Positions 46,617-54,166 of a DNA stretch of 64,000 nucleotides are shown here, in pieces; the first letter of the stretch is position 1; each line of letters opens with the position of its first letter. The stretch spans positions 1 through 64,000 of the forward strand of contig MKTX01000007.1 of NCBI GenBank assembly GCA_001898465.1, read 5' to 3'. The notes under the pieces are model-generated. The model was not told where the DNA came from, ran no database searches, and worked only from the letters and a program-made list of their open reading frames with translations. This stretch comes from Sphingobacteriales bacterium 39-19. Lineage in GTDB: Bacteria; Bacteroidota; Bacteroidia; Chitinophagales; Chitinophagaceae. Position numbers and translations under genes: made by a program.

Positions 46617-47261
46617 TTACAGGTTGCATTCTTTAATAAGTTCATCTGTTCTCTTTTCTCCCCAATTAGGTGAAATGTCGCTGGCAGGTTTAAAACTTAA
46701 GAATTTTTCTTTTGCTGTTTTTAAAAATGTTGCTGCTGCAGCACAACCTCCACCAAAATTTTCAGGTGTATTTTTTAGATTTTCACCTTCTATATAATAA
46801 GGCCTTGGGTTATTGGCATCTTCAATTTTTGCGGCTTCTAAATTGAGTTTAATTTTGGGGCCATATTCCCCGTATCGTTGCATGGGATTCACAATCATTC
46901 TTTCTGTTGCAATTAATGACCGGATACAACTGATCTCAGAATTTTTAGGCATTAAAGAGTCGGCCTTGTTCAAATACATTTCTGCACGGTCTGCTATGGC
47001 ATCCAGTTTACTCATGTCGCCTATTATAAATCCATAATTTACCTGGCATAGTGCTGCATAGTAGTAAGGCAACCATTGGGTTTTTTCTGCATTTCCTATT
47101 CTTTCAAAATTGTTGGTTAGGGTAAGAAAACTGGCGGGGTTTTTAAAGGCCGTATCCATGGCCCCGATATTCGTTTTCATAGCGGCTATAAATTTTTCAT
47201 TTTGTGCACTGGCATGCAGGATAAGGCTGGCAGCCAGGCATAGGAGAAATACTTTTTTCAT
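46617..47261 (-). CDS. exported helical protein of unknown function
   Basis: A 214-residue protein with signal peptide MKKVFLLCLAASLILHASAQ and a mostly helical, TPR-like body. Segments such as WLPYYYAALCQVNYGFI, DAIADRAEMYLNKADSLMPKNSEI and NPRPYYIEGENLKNTPENFGGGC resemble solenoid repeats. It lies between the 2TM protein and the membrane protein in the same operon (gaps of 6 and 18 bp). No catalytic motif. It may be a periplasmic accessory of the TonB receptor system; that is inference from position. Confidence 0.7.
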   Translation of the reverse strand: MKKVFLLCLAASLILHASAQNEKFIAAMKTNIGAMDTAFKNPASFLTLTNNFERIGNAEKTQWLPYYYAALCQVNYGFIIGDMSKLDAIADRAEMYLNKADSLMPKNSEISCIRSLIATERMIVNPMQRYGEYGPKIKLNLEAAKIEDANNPRPYYIEGENLKNTPENFGGGCAAAATFLKTAKEKFLSFKPASDISPNWGEKRTDELIKECNL

Positions 47262-47267
47262 TGTTTT

Positions 47268-47576
47268 CTATTTATTTTTTTTTGATAATTTTTCATATTC
47301 TTTCTCAACAGAATTGGCTTCGGGAAAAATATAGGCGCCGGCAAAATGGAATGCCAGCCCAATACCCCAGCCAAGGGTAGGCCATATAGGCCATGGAAAT
47401 GAGTTATCCCAATCATGAAACGGCTGATGTGAACCAAAATACCAGATAGCCCATAAAAAAGCATTTACTAATATATAGGTAACCAGGTGCGATTTAAAGC
47501 TTGCTCTTTTTTGAGCAACTTCCCACAGGTAGGGGTCTTTCCCTTCGGGTACCGGTTTATGAAATTCTCTTGACAT
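47268..47576 (-). CDS. 2TM domain-containing protein
   Basis: A 102-residue protein with an N-terminal cytoplasmic helix (PYLWEVAQKRASFKSHLVTYI) and two membrane segments (about 30-48 and 64-85) separated by a Trp/Pro-rich loop. This is the 2TM domain, a Bacteroidota family often fused to histidine kinases or found alone. Role unknown. It sits 6 bp upstream of the exported helical protein and 29 bp downstream of the TonB receptor gene, within the operon. Confidence 0.82.
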   Translation of the reverse strand: MSREFHKPVPEGKDPYLWEVAQKRASFKSHLVTYILVNAFLWAIWYFGSHQPFHDWDNSFPWPIWPTLGWGIGLAFHFAGAYIFPEANSVEKEYEKLSKKNK

Positions 47577-47605
47577 GATCTTGTTTTTTTATGATGAAAT
47601 TAAAT

Positions 47606-49861
47606 TTATAAATGGTTATTAATGGCATCTTCAGTTCTGTCTACACCAAAGCTTAAGAAGCACCCGATAAATACAAACCTTTTCGATGTAGGCCCCACGG
47701 CTTCTTTATTGTTATTGATGTTCCCATACTTATAGGTGAAAACTTGATTTTGGCCTAACACATTGCTTACTGATAAAACCCATACAACAAAAGCTTTTTT
47801 ATTGCTCTTGCCCAGGTTGGGTAAATAATTTACAGCCAGGCCCATATTATGATATGGGATAGTTGTGCCTGCATCTTCTATTATGTTTTTTTGCTGGTTG
47901 TAATCATATTTTAAATGATAATAGGGTCTGCCACTGGCAAAATTATAACTCAGGTTTAAACCCGTTTTCCAGGGAAGAAAAAATTTCTTTACAATGAATG
48001 AGGCGGTATGGTTTGCTGCAAAGTTGGGCTGCATCGAATAAGGGAAGTTTAAAAAATTCCTTTTGGTATCTAAATAAGAATACGAGATCCAGTAATCCAG
48101 GTTTTTAATCGTTGTTTTATCTCTCCAGAATAATTCCACTCCTTGTGCATAACCTGAACCCATATTATTATCAGCATAACTTGTTTGAAAAGGAGTAGCT
48201 GCTGTTTTATATAAATGATTATATTTTTTATAAAAAACTTCTGTACGAAATGTTTTACCGGTTGTAGTGCGTTGGTATTGTAAAATATAATGCGTAGCCT
48301 GGGCATATCCAATACCAGGGGTAGCCGGCAGATATTGCGATTCGGGGGTTTGATAAAAAATGCCATAGGCAAAAGAAGCCTGGCTGTTATTTTTTAATCT
48401 ATAAGCTAATGAAAACCGGGGTGCCCAATTCCATTTTTTAAGTAATGCCGAATGTTCGGCACGGCTACCCACTTTTAGTGCCAGCCTGGGAGAGAGGTAG
48501 AAATCTGTTTCTGCAAAAGCCGCATATAATTTTTCGTGGATGGCCTGTTCAAATGAAGTACTATCAAGGGCACTGTAATTTACATTTTCATGGGTTATAA
48601 AATAATCGGAGCCCCACCGAAGGCTATTCATTCCTTTTAATTTTTTTTCTATTAAAATCCTGGCCTGGCCATAATAGTTATGGGTATGTACCTGAAAGTT
48701 TTTAAAATCGTACCCGGCAGGATTTGTAAAAGATTGCGGGATATCATTTTTATCCTGCAGTTCGTTGCTGATATTTTGTTTATCGGTACTAAAGCTTATC
48801 CCTGGAGTGATTTTCCACCCGTTTCCGGCATTCATCTTCCAGGTAAAATTTTGGTAGCTGTTTAAATCCTGTAGCCGAAAAGCATCATTCAGGGTTGCAG
48901 AATCTATATCATGAGTTCTAAAACCCAGTTTCCCTGTACTCCAATAGCCAAAATATTTTATCATGCCGCCATTTTTAGTTTTTATTCTAAAGTTGGCATC
49001 ACCTTCATGGTAAACCGGGGTTTTAAAATAATCTTGTTTTTGTTTTATTACTGCAAAAGCCAAACCTAAGTGTGAGAAATTATACGTGATTCCCCAGGAT
49101 GATTTTTTGTTTTTAGCTAATTTTTGAATACCACTATTTAATCCAATTACAGAAAATCCCAGGCTTGCCTGCGTTTTATCCGGCAAATCGGTTGTTTCTA
49201 AAATTAGGGCTGAGGAAAGCGCCTGCCCATATAATGCAGAATAGCCACCGCTGCTAAAAATTGTTCCTTTAAATAAAAAAGGATTAAACCTGCCCCGGGA
49301 AGCAATACCGGGAATGCTGCTATAAAAGAAATTATTTACAAGATTGCCATCAATATAAATTTTACTCTCAGTGGCTGTTCCTCCCCTTACAAATAATCCC
49401 CCTTCTTCACCCACTTGCTGGGTTCCGGGTAAACTCTTTAGTGCCCCGGTAATATCCCCTTCGGCGCTGGCTGTAGTTACAATATCAAGGGCAGAGAGTA
49501 CGGCACCTTTTTTCTTATCACTCGCCTCAAATGCACCGGCCGTTAAGGTAATTGCATTTAGTTCTGTTATTAATTCTTTTAACTGGATAGAGAGTGTGAT
49601 ATTTTTATTTAATATAATTGATTTTGTATATGTACTATAACCAATAAGAGTTACTTCTAAAATATGATCTCCTTTTTCAGTGCTTGTAAATGAAAAATTC
49701 CCCAGTGAATCGGTGGTAGCGCCATCGTATGTGTCTTTTAAACTAATACTGGCACCGGCCAGGGGTTTACCCCTGTTGTCTGTAATTTTTCCGGCTATTT
49801 GCACCTGGGCATTAAGAGAAATAGGTAGAAAACAGATACATAAATAAAGAAAAAATCGCAT
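47606..49861 (-). CDS. TonB-dependent outer-membrane receptor
   Basis: The 751-residue protein has a signal peptide (MRFFLYLCICFLPISLNAQ) and a carboxypeptidase-regulatory-like beta-sandwich (about 22-100: VQIAGKITDNRGKPLAGASI). Next is the plug domain (about 110-220: GALKSLPGTQQVGEEGGLFVRGG, YIDGNLVNN), then a 22-strand-type barrel to the C-terminus. It imports a scarce substrate across the outer membrane with energy from TonB. There is no SusD partner, so a siderophore-, cofactor- or peptide-type ligand is more likely than a glycan, but no ligand can be named. It heads a five-gene operon with membrane proteins and a small regulator. Confidence 0.92.
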   Translation of the reverse strand: MRFFLYLCICFLPISLNAQVQIAGKITDNRGKPLAGASISLKDTYDGATTDSLGNFSFTSTEKGDHILEVTLIGYSTYTKSIILNKNITLSIQLKELITELNAITLTAGAFEASDKKKGAVLSALDIVTTASAEGDITGALKSLPGTQQVGEEGGLFVRGGTATESKIYIDGNLVNNFFYSSIPGIASRGRFNPFLFKGTIFSSGGYSALYGQALSSALILETTDLPDKTQASLGFSVIGLNSGIQKLAKNKKSSWGITYNFSHLGLAFAVIKQKQDYFKTPVYHEGDANFRIKTKNGGMIKYFGYWSTGKLGFRTHDIDSATLNDAFRLQDLNSYQNFTWKMNAGNGWKITPGISFSTDKQNISNELQDKNDIPQSFTNPAGYDFKNFQVHTHNYYGQARILIEKKLKGMNSLRWGSDYFITHENVNYSALDSTSFEQAIHEKLYAAFAETDFYLSPRLALKVGSRAEHSALLKKWNWAPRFSLAYRLKNNSQASFAYGIFYQTPESQYLPATPGIGYAQATHYILQYQRTTTGKTFRTEVFYKKYNHLYKTAATPFQTSYADNNMGSGYAQGVELFWRDKTTIKNLDYWISYSYLDTKRNFLNFPYSMQPNFAANHTASFIVKKFFLPWKTGLNLSYNFASGRPYYHLKYDYNQQKNIIEDAGTTIPYHNMGLAVNYLPNLGKSNKKAFVVWVLSVSNVLGQNQVFTYKYGNINNNKEAVGPTSKRFVFIGCFLSFGVDRTEDAINNHL

Positions 49862-49876
49862 ATTGTATTTTTAACA

Positions 49877-49908
49877 CAAACGTAAAGTAGTTTATAATAT
49901 AAACCAAA
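49877..49908 (-). promoter_or_regulatory. TonB operon promoter with internal palindrome
   Basis: Minus-strand TTTG (49908-49905), 20-nt spacer, TACGTTTG (49884-49877): a consensus promoter. The spacer contains the perfect inverted repeat GTTTATA-A-TATAAAC (49890-49904). A dimeric repressor bound there would block RNA polymerase; the operon's own winged-helix protein is the obvious candidate. Confidence 0.65.
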
Positions 49909-50129
49909 TTATTTTATTTATTTTTTATCCTGCAGTCATCAAAATCAGTAGGTAAATTCACTCTTTTATTTGGCTAATCAATTGATATACACATAAGTAT
50001 AGCATAATCAAAAAATCATATTAAATAAAATTAAGCACTGATGTTTTTATTCACAATGGTAAAATTTTATTTTTTTTTGTCGCTTCAATGTGTAATTTAG
50101 CAATAGAATTTAATGGGTTAGTAAGTATT

Positions 50130-50157
50130 AAGGGTCAACAGAAATGTTGACCCTTTT
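50130..50157 (+). terminator. terminator-like hairpin upstream of radA
   Basis: AAGGGTCAACA (50130-50140) pairs with TGTTGACCCTT (50145-50155) over 11 bp with a GAAA tetraloop and a T4 tail. No plus-strand gene precedes it, so it may end a small RNA or act as an attenuator in the radA leader. Confidence 0.6.
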
Positions 50158-50219
50158 ACTATTTTGTAATTTGAGAAATCACAAACAATATATTCACCCA
50201 TCACTTCTATCTTTATAAA

Positions 50220-51593
50220 ATGAGTAAAACGAAGTCAGCATTTTTTTGCCAAAATTGTGGTTATGAAAGCGCTAAGTGGTTGGGTAAATGTCCTTCCTGT
50301 AATCAATGGAATGTTTTTGTAGAAGAAATCATACAAAAAGGGAATGAACGTATAGATAAAGATGAATGGAAAGAGTTTAAAAGATATCCTGGTCAAAAAG
50401 TAATTGCATTGCATGAAGTGAGCAGTGCAGCAGATAAAAGAATTATTACCGGGGATGCAGAACTTAACCGGGTATTGGGTGGAGGCATTGTGTTAGGCAG
50501 TATTGTTTTAGTAGCAGGTGAGCCTGGCATTGGAAAAAGTACTTTGTTTCTTCAAAATAGTTTGCAGCTTACAGATACATCAACTTTATACATTAGTGGG
50601 GAAGAGAGTGAGCAACAAATAAAGATGCGGGCAGACCGGGTAGGAATGCACAACGAAAATTTTTACCTGCTTACAGAAACAAACACCCAAACAATTTTCC
50701 AGGAGATTAAAAAGATGAAACCCGAATTGGTGATTGTAGATTCAATACAAACCCTGCATTCACCATTTGTAGAATCCTCACCTGGAAGCATTAGTCAAAT
50801 TAGAGAATGCGCCGCCGAATTACAACGTTTTGCAAAAGAAACGCAAACACCTGTTTTCTTAATTGGCCATATTACAAAAGACGGGGGCATTGCCGGGCCC
50901 AAAATATTGGAACATATGGTTGATACGGTATTGCAATTTGAAGGTGACAGGCATTATGCCTACCGGATATTACGCACTTTAAAAAACCGTTTTGGTTCTA
51001 CAGCTGAGCTGGGTATTTATGAAATGACAGGCACGGGAATGCGGCCTGTGCTTAACCCCAGTGAAATACTTATAACACAAAAGGAAGAAGCGCTGAGCGG
51101 TATTGCTATTGCTGCTACCATGGAGGGAATGCGGCCCTTATTAATAGAAACCCAGGCCCTGGTAACACAAAGTGTATATGGTACACCCCAAAGAACGGTA
51201 AGTGGATTTGATTTAAGAAGATTACAACTCTTACTGGCCGTACTTGAAAAAAGAGGGGGTTTTCATTTTGGAATAAAAGATGTTTTTATAAATATTGCCG
51301 GCGGCGTAAAAGTTGAAGACCCTTCTATTGATTTAGCTATTGTAAGCGCTTTACTAAGTAGTTACGAAGACATGCCTATTGCTCAAAATATTTGTTTTGC
51401 CGGGGAAGTAGGTTTGAGTGGTGAGATTCGTGCCGTAAATAGAATAGAACAACGAATAGCAGAAGCAGAAAAATTAGGATTTGAAAAAATTGTAGTGAGC
51501 CGTTATAATGCAAGAGCAACAGAAAAATTAAAAACGGGTATTGACATTATTCCATTAGCCAAGGTAGAAGAGTTGTACCGTTATTTATTTTAG
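50220..51593 (+). CDS. radA: DNA repair protein RadA
   Basis: The 457-residue RecA-related ATPase helps branch migration of recombination intermediates. The order is: N-terminal zinc finger (FFCQNCGYESAKWLGKCPSC), Walker A GEPGIGKST near residue 100, the RadA-specific LKNRFGSTAELG motif near residue 258, and a C-terminal Lon-protease-like domain (about 280-457) with SGEIRAVNRIEQRI. Length is normal. It appears monocistronic; the preceding hairpin may modulate its transcription. Confidence 0.96.
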   Translation: MSKTKSAFFCQNCGYESAKWLGKCPSCNQWNVFVEEIIQKGNERIDKDEWKEFKRYPGQKVIALHEVSSAADKRIITGDAELNRVLGGGIVLGSIVLVAGEPGIGKSTLFLQNSLQLTDTSTLYISGEESEQQIKMRADRVGMHNENFYLLTETNTQTIFQEIKKMKPELVIVDSIQTLHSPFVESSPGSISQIRECAAELQRFAKETQTPVFLIGHITKDGGIAGPKILEHMVDTVLQFEGDRHYAYRILRTLKNRFGSTAELGIYEMTGTGMRPVLNPSEILITQKEEALSGIAIAATMEGMRPLLIETQALVTQSVYGTPQRTVSGFDLRRLQLLLAVLEKRGGFHFGIKDVFINIAGGVKVEDPSIDLAIVSALLSSYEDMPIAQNICFAGEVGLSGEIRAVNRIEQRIAEAEKLGFEKIVVSRYNARATEKLKTGIDIIPLAKVEELYRYLF

Positions 51594-51656
51594 TTTACAC
51601 TTACCTATCATACTAAGAATTTCTTTTTACTGAAATAATTTAAAAATTAATTCCAA

Positions 51657-51687
51657 GAAAAAAGCTGCTCGAAATGAGCGGTCTTTA
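51657..51687. terminator. possible bidirectional terminator
   Basis: AAAGCTGCTC and GAGCGGTCTTT form an imperfect stem (GCTC/GAGC core, two wobble pairs, one bulge) with A/T runs on both sides. It lies between the convergent radA and outer-membrane protein genes. Confidence 0.5.
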
Positions 51688-51693
51688 ATAAAA

Positions 51694-52629
51694 TTATTTT
51701 ATTCTTTCTCTTCCTATTACCAAACCTATTTTAAGATTAAAACTAAAATAGGCATCTTTCTCTGACGGGCTTCCTCTTTTACCACCCGGTGCTGTTTTAT
51801 TTATAATTTGCCGATTTGAAAATTCTAGAGCATCGGTTAATAAAGCAGGATTAAAATTATTAGCAGGATTTAAATAAGCAAATGGATCAATATAGCGGGT
51901 GCTTACATCATCTAAATAATCGGTATTTAAAATGCGGTAAACAAATTCTCCACGTAAATTGATTAATGGCGACAATTCATATTTTACTCCTAAGCCTACC
52001 GGAATATTCGTCTGTTTTAATTTGTATTCTTTTCTTGAAGGGTATTCAACAAATCCCTGTCCTTCGGTATGAAGAGGTTGTAAATCTACCCATCGCCCAT
52101 CATTTGATTTACCCTGTGGGTTATATGAAAAATAACCTATCCCTGCCAGGAAATAAGGCGAATAACGGGGAGGTGGTTCATCCCGGGAAGGCCAGTTGAT
52201 TAAAATAAAGAGCGGGTGTATTTCGGCAATGGCAGAAAACTCGGTAATATTGGTCCTGAAATTTGTATTGCGGTTGTATCTTTCTTTAGCAATATCGGTA
52301 ACCCCTTTTAAAACCTTATCATCTGCACTCAGCTTTCCAAAATTGGCTTCTAACCGGATTGCAAAAGCATTTTTATATGTAGCTGCGGCATACAAACCAC
52401 CTCCGGCATGTGTTTTACCAATATTCAGGTCTTTAATAAATCTTTTACCAATTCCTTTTTTACCTCCTATATCGGTTAGGCAGTTCATGGCATTTACGCT
52501 GATGCCCCCTTCAAATATCCAGGGATTATCATAATATTCATCGTCGTAAAAATAATATTGGGCAGAAGCCTGCTTTGCATTTAAAAAAAGCAAACAAATA
52601 ACAAAAGAGATAAAAAATATTTTTTTCAT
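51694..52629 (-). CDS. outer-membrane beta-barrel protein (DUF6089-like)
   Basis: The 311-residue protein starts at MKKIFFISFVICLLFLNAKQASAQ (52629); 16 further upstream codons are not part of the signal. Mature part: YYFYDDEYYDNPWIFEGGISVNAM, then alternating beta strands with aromatic girdles (AFAIRLEANFGKLSADD, FRTNITEFSAIAEIHPLF, SPYFLAGIGYFSYNPQG, VGLGVKYELSPLINLRGEFVYR) ending in FNLKIGLVIGRERI. This is the small 8-10-strand barrel pattern of DUF6089-type proteins in Bacteroidota. Structural or unknown role. It is separated from nth by about 75 bp. Confidence 0.78.
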   Translation of the reverse strand: MKKIFFISFVICLLFLNAKQASAQYYFYDDEYYDNPWIFEGGISVNAMNCLTDIGGKKGIGKRFIKDLNIGKTHAGGGLYAAATYKNAFAIRLEANFGKLSADDKVLKGVTDIAKERYNRNTNFRTNITEFSAIAEIHPLFILINWPSRDEPPPRYSPYFLAGIGYFSYNPQGKSNDGRWVDLQPLHTEGQGFVEYPSRKEYKLKQTNIPVGLGVKYELSPLINLRGEFVYRILNTDYLDDVSTRYIDPFAYLNPANNFNPALLTDALEFSNRQIINKTAPGGKRGSPSEKDAYFSFNLKIGLVIGRERIK

Positions 52630-52703
52630 GCTAAGCATTGTTTGATAGAAACAGGGTCTCATAAGTTTATTATACAAATAAAACGATAATTCTTCAATTT
52701 TAT

Positions 52704-53348
52704 TCAGGAATCGCCATGTTTTCTATAATAATCGCAAACCGGTCTTAATCCGCAGATACTACATTTGGGTTTCCTGGCCATACAAATATATCTTCCATGC
52801 AAAATAAGCCAGTGGTGGGCTTTATAAATATATTCTTTGGGTATAAATGCAATTAGTTGTTTTTCAGCTGCATACGGTGTTTTTGCAGCCTTGGTAAGCC
52901 CAATACGGGCACTCACTCTAAATACATGGGTATCTACTGCCATATTGGGTTGCTCATCTATTACGGAGGTTATTACATTCGCCGTTTTTCTTCCAACACC
53001 GGGCAATTCCATTAATTGTGCAACCGTCATGGGGATTTGGCCATTATATTTTTGGGTAATTATTTTTGCCATCCCAATCAGGTGCTTCGTTTTATTATTT
53101 GGGTAAGATATGCTTTTGATTAATTGAAACAGGTCTTCAAAATGGGCGTGGCTTAAAGATTTGGCATCCGGGTATTTTTCAAAAACAGAGGGGGTAGTAA
53201 GGTTTACTCTTTTATCCGTGCATTGAGCACTCAATATTACTGAAACCAATAACTGAAAGGGATTATCATACAGTAATTCCGTTTCGGCAGTGGGGGCATG
53301 TTCTAAAAAATATTCAATAACAAACTGGCACTTTTGTTTCCTAGTCAT
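52704..53348 (-). CDS. nth: endonuclease III
   Basis: A 214-residue DNA glycosylase/AP lyase removing oxidised pyrimidines. It has the HhH motif LPGVGRKTANVI with the catalytic Lys near residue 110, VDTHVFRV with the catalytic Asp, and the [4Fe-4S] cluster C-x6-C-x2-C-x5-C in ICMARKPKCSICGLRPVC. I choose the ATG at 53348 (MTRKQKCQFVIEYF): the in-frame TTG ten codons upstream lies inside a terminator hairpin. That hairpin's T-run ends directly at this ATG, an odd arrangement. Confidence 0.95.
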   Translation of the reverse strand: MTRKQKCQFVIEYFLEHAPTAETELLYDNPFQLLVSVILSAQCTDKRVNLTTPSVFEKYPDAKSLSHAHFEDLFQLIKSISYPNNKTKHLIGMAKIITQKYNGQIPMTVAQLMELPGVGRKTANVITSVIDEQPNMAVDTHVFRVSARIGLTKAAKTPYAAEKQLIAFIPKEYIYKAHHWLILHGRYICMARKPKCSICGLRPVCDYYRKHGDS

Positions 53349-53375
53349 AAAAAATCCCGTTAATGTAAAACGGGA
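53349..53375 (-). terminator. terminator abutting the nth start codon
   Basis: On the minus strand TCCCGTT (53375-53369) pairs with AACGGGA (53361-53355) around a 7-nt loop and is followed by TTTTTT, then directly by the nth ATG. It lies 25 bp past the stop of the 81-residue protein gene. Confidence 0.78.
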
Positions 53376-53400
53376 CAAATTTCGTTAATTAAAAACAAAC

Positions 53401-53646
53401 TTAAGGCGCTACCGGAATTGTAGAATCTGATTTTTGTTCTGCATATTTCAAAATACGGTCAATACTGCTACTCTTTGGGCTTTGTAGTGAAAGTTTTTTC
53501 AAATCGCTTTGTGATGCTTTAAGAATGGTAAACTCTTCATTTAATTTCCAATCTGTAGTTAATGCTGCTTCTATAATAAGATTGTCTTCTTTACTGGTTT
53601 CACCGTAAAGGTATTGTACCAGTGTTTCTTTTGTAATGATACTCAT
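53401..53646 (-). CDS. small acidic protein, anti-sigma-like N-terminus
   Basis: An 81-residue soluble protein. Its first half, LVQYLYGETSKEDNLIIEAALTTDWKLNEE, resembles the N-terminal helix of ECF anti-sigma factors, but the zinc-binding H-x3-C-x2-C is absent and there is no membrane segment. The rest is Ser/Lys-rich. Similar short proteins occur in relatives, usually unannotated. It could be a cytoplasmic regulator; function unknown. A terminator follows, so it is probably a single-gene unit. Confidence 0.65.
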   Translation of the reverse strand: MSIITKETLVQYLYGETSKEDNLIIEAALTTDWKLNEEFTILKASQSDLKKLSLQSPKSSSIDRILKYAEQKSDSTIPVAP

Positions 53647-53747
53647 AAATAAGAAAAGCTAAATGTGATTAAATATTATCCAATGTCCAATATCATTAAC
53701 GGCGAGCATAATTGGATTATTGTATAATCTGCGTATTTTTTTGTTAA

Positions 53748-54044
53748 TTACGGTAATTTTACGATAAAAAGATCTTCATTATCTTTCTTCATATAGTATT
53801 GCTCACGGGCATACTTTTCAATAGTTTCGGCATTGGTTTTCAAAAGATTAAGTTCTTTTTGGGTTTCGGCAATCTGGTTATTTAAGTGGGCCTCACTTTG
53901 CTGCAGCTCATTTAATTTTTCAATTCTGCCATACATTAACCGAAAATCTTTCGGATCAAAGAACATCATCCATATTAAAAATAAAGCACCTGCTATAATA
54001 TATTTATTTTTAAGGATCTTCAATATGGGGCGCATTTTATCCAT
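53748..54044 (-). CDS. septum formation initiator family protein (FtsB/DivIC-like)
   Basis: A 98-residue protein with a short cytoplasmic N-terminus, a single membrane segment (about 15-30, YIIAGALFLIWMMFF), a coiled coil (about 38-75, heptad-like LNELQQSEAHLNNQIAETQK) and a C-terminal ARE-x-YYMKK(D/E)NEDLF motif. This is the FtsB/DivIC pattern, a bridge between FtsL and FtsQ/DivIB in the divisome. In relatives it is commonly beside eno; here it stands alone. Confidence 0.88.
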   Translation of the reverse strand: MDKMRPILKILKNKYIIAGALFLIWMMFFDPKDFRLMYGRIEKLNELQQSEAHLNNQIAETQKELNLLKTNAETIEKYAREQYYMKKDNEDLFIVKLP

Positions 54045-54117
54045 ACAGGCTTTAATAATGGAAATAGTCAGATACGAAATTAAGCATAATTATTTGTTCA
54101 AATTATATTCTTTATAT

Positions 54118-54152
54118 AAAAAAAGAGGCTTGTAATTTACAAGCCTCTTTTT
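54118..54152 (-). terminator. terminator of the M43 protease gene
   Basis: AAAAAGAGGCTTGTAA (54120-54135) is complementary to TTACAAGCCTCTTTTT (54137-54152), a very strong palindromic stem with a T-run on the minus strand. Confidence 0.9.
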
Positions 54153-54166
54153 AAGCGGTTTTAATT

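Larger units (their letters stand above)
49862..50219. other. 358-bp divergent intergenic region
   Basis: The left part holds the TonB-operon promoter with a palindrome. The centre is A/T-rich without open frames of note. At 50130-50157 there is a strong hairpin with a T-tail on the plus strand, and a TATCTTTA box (50208-50215) lies just before radA. I see no gene. Confidence 0.6.
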
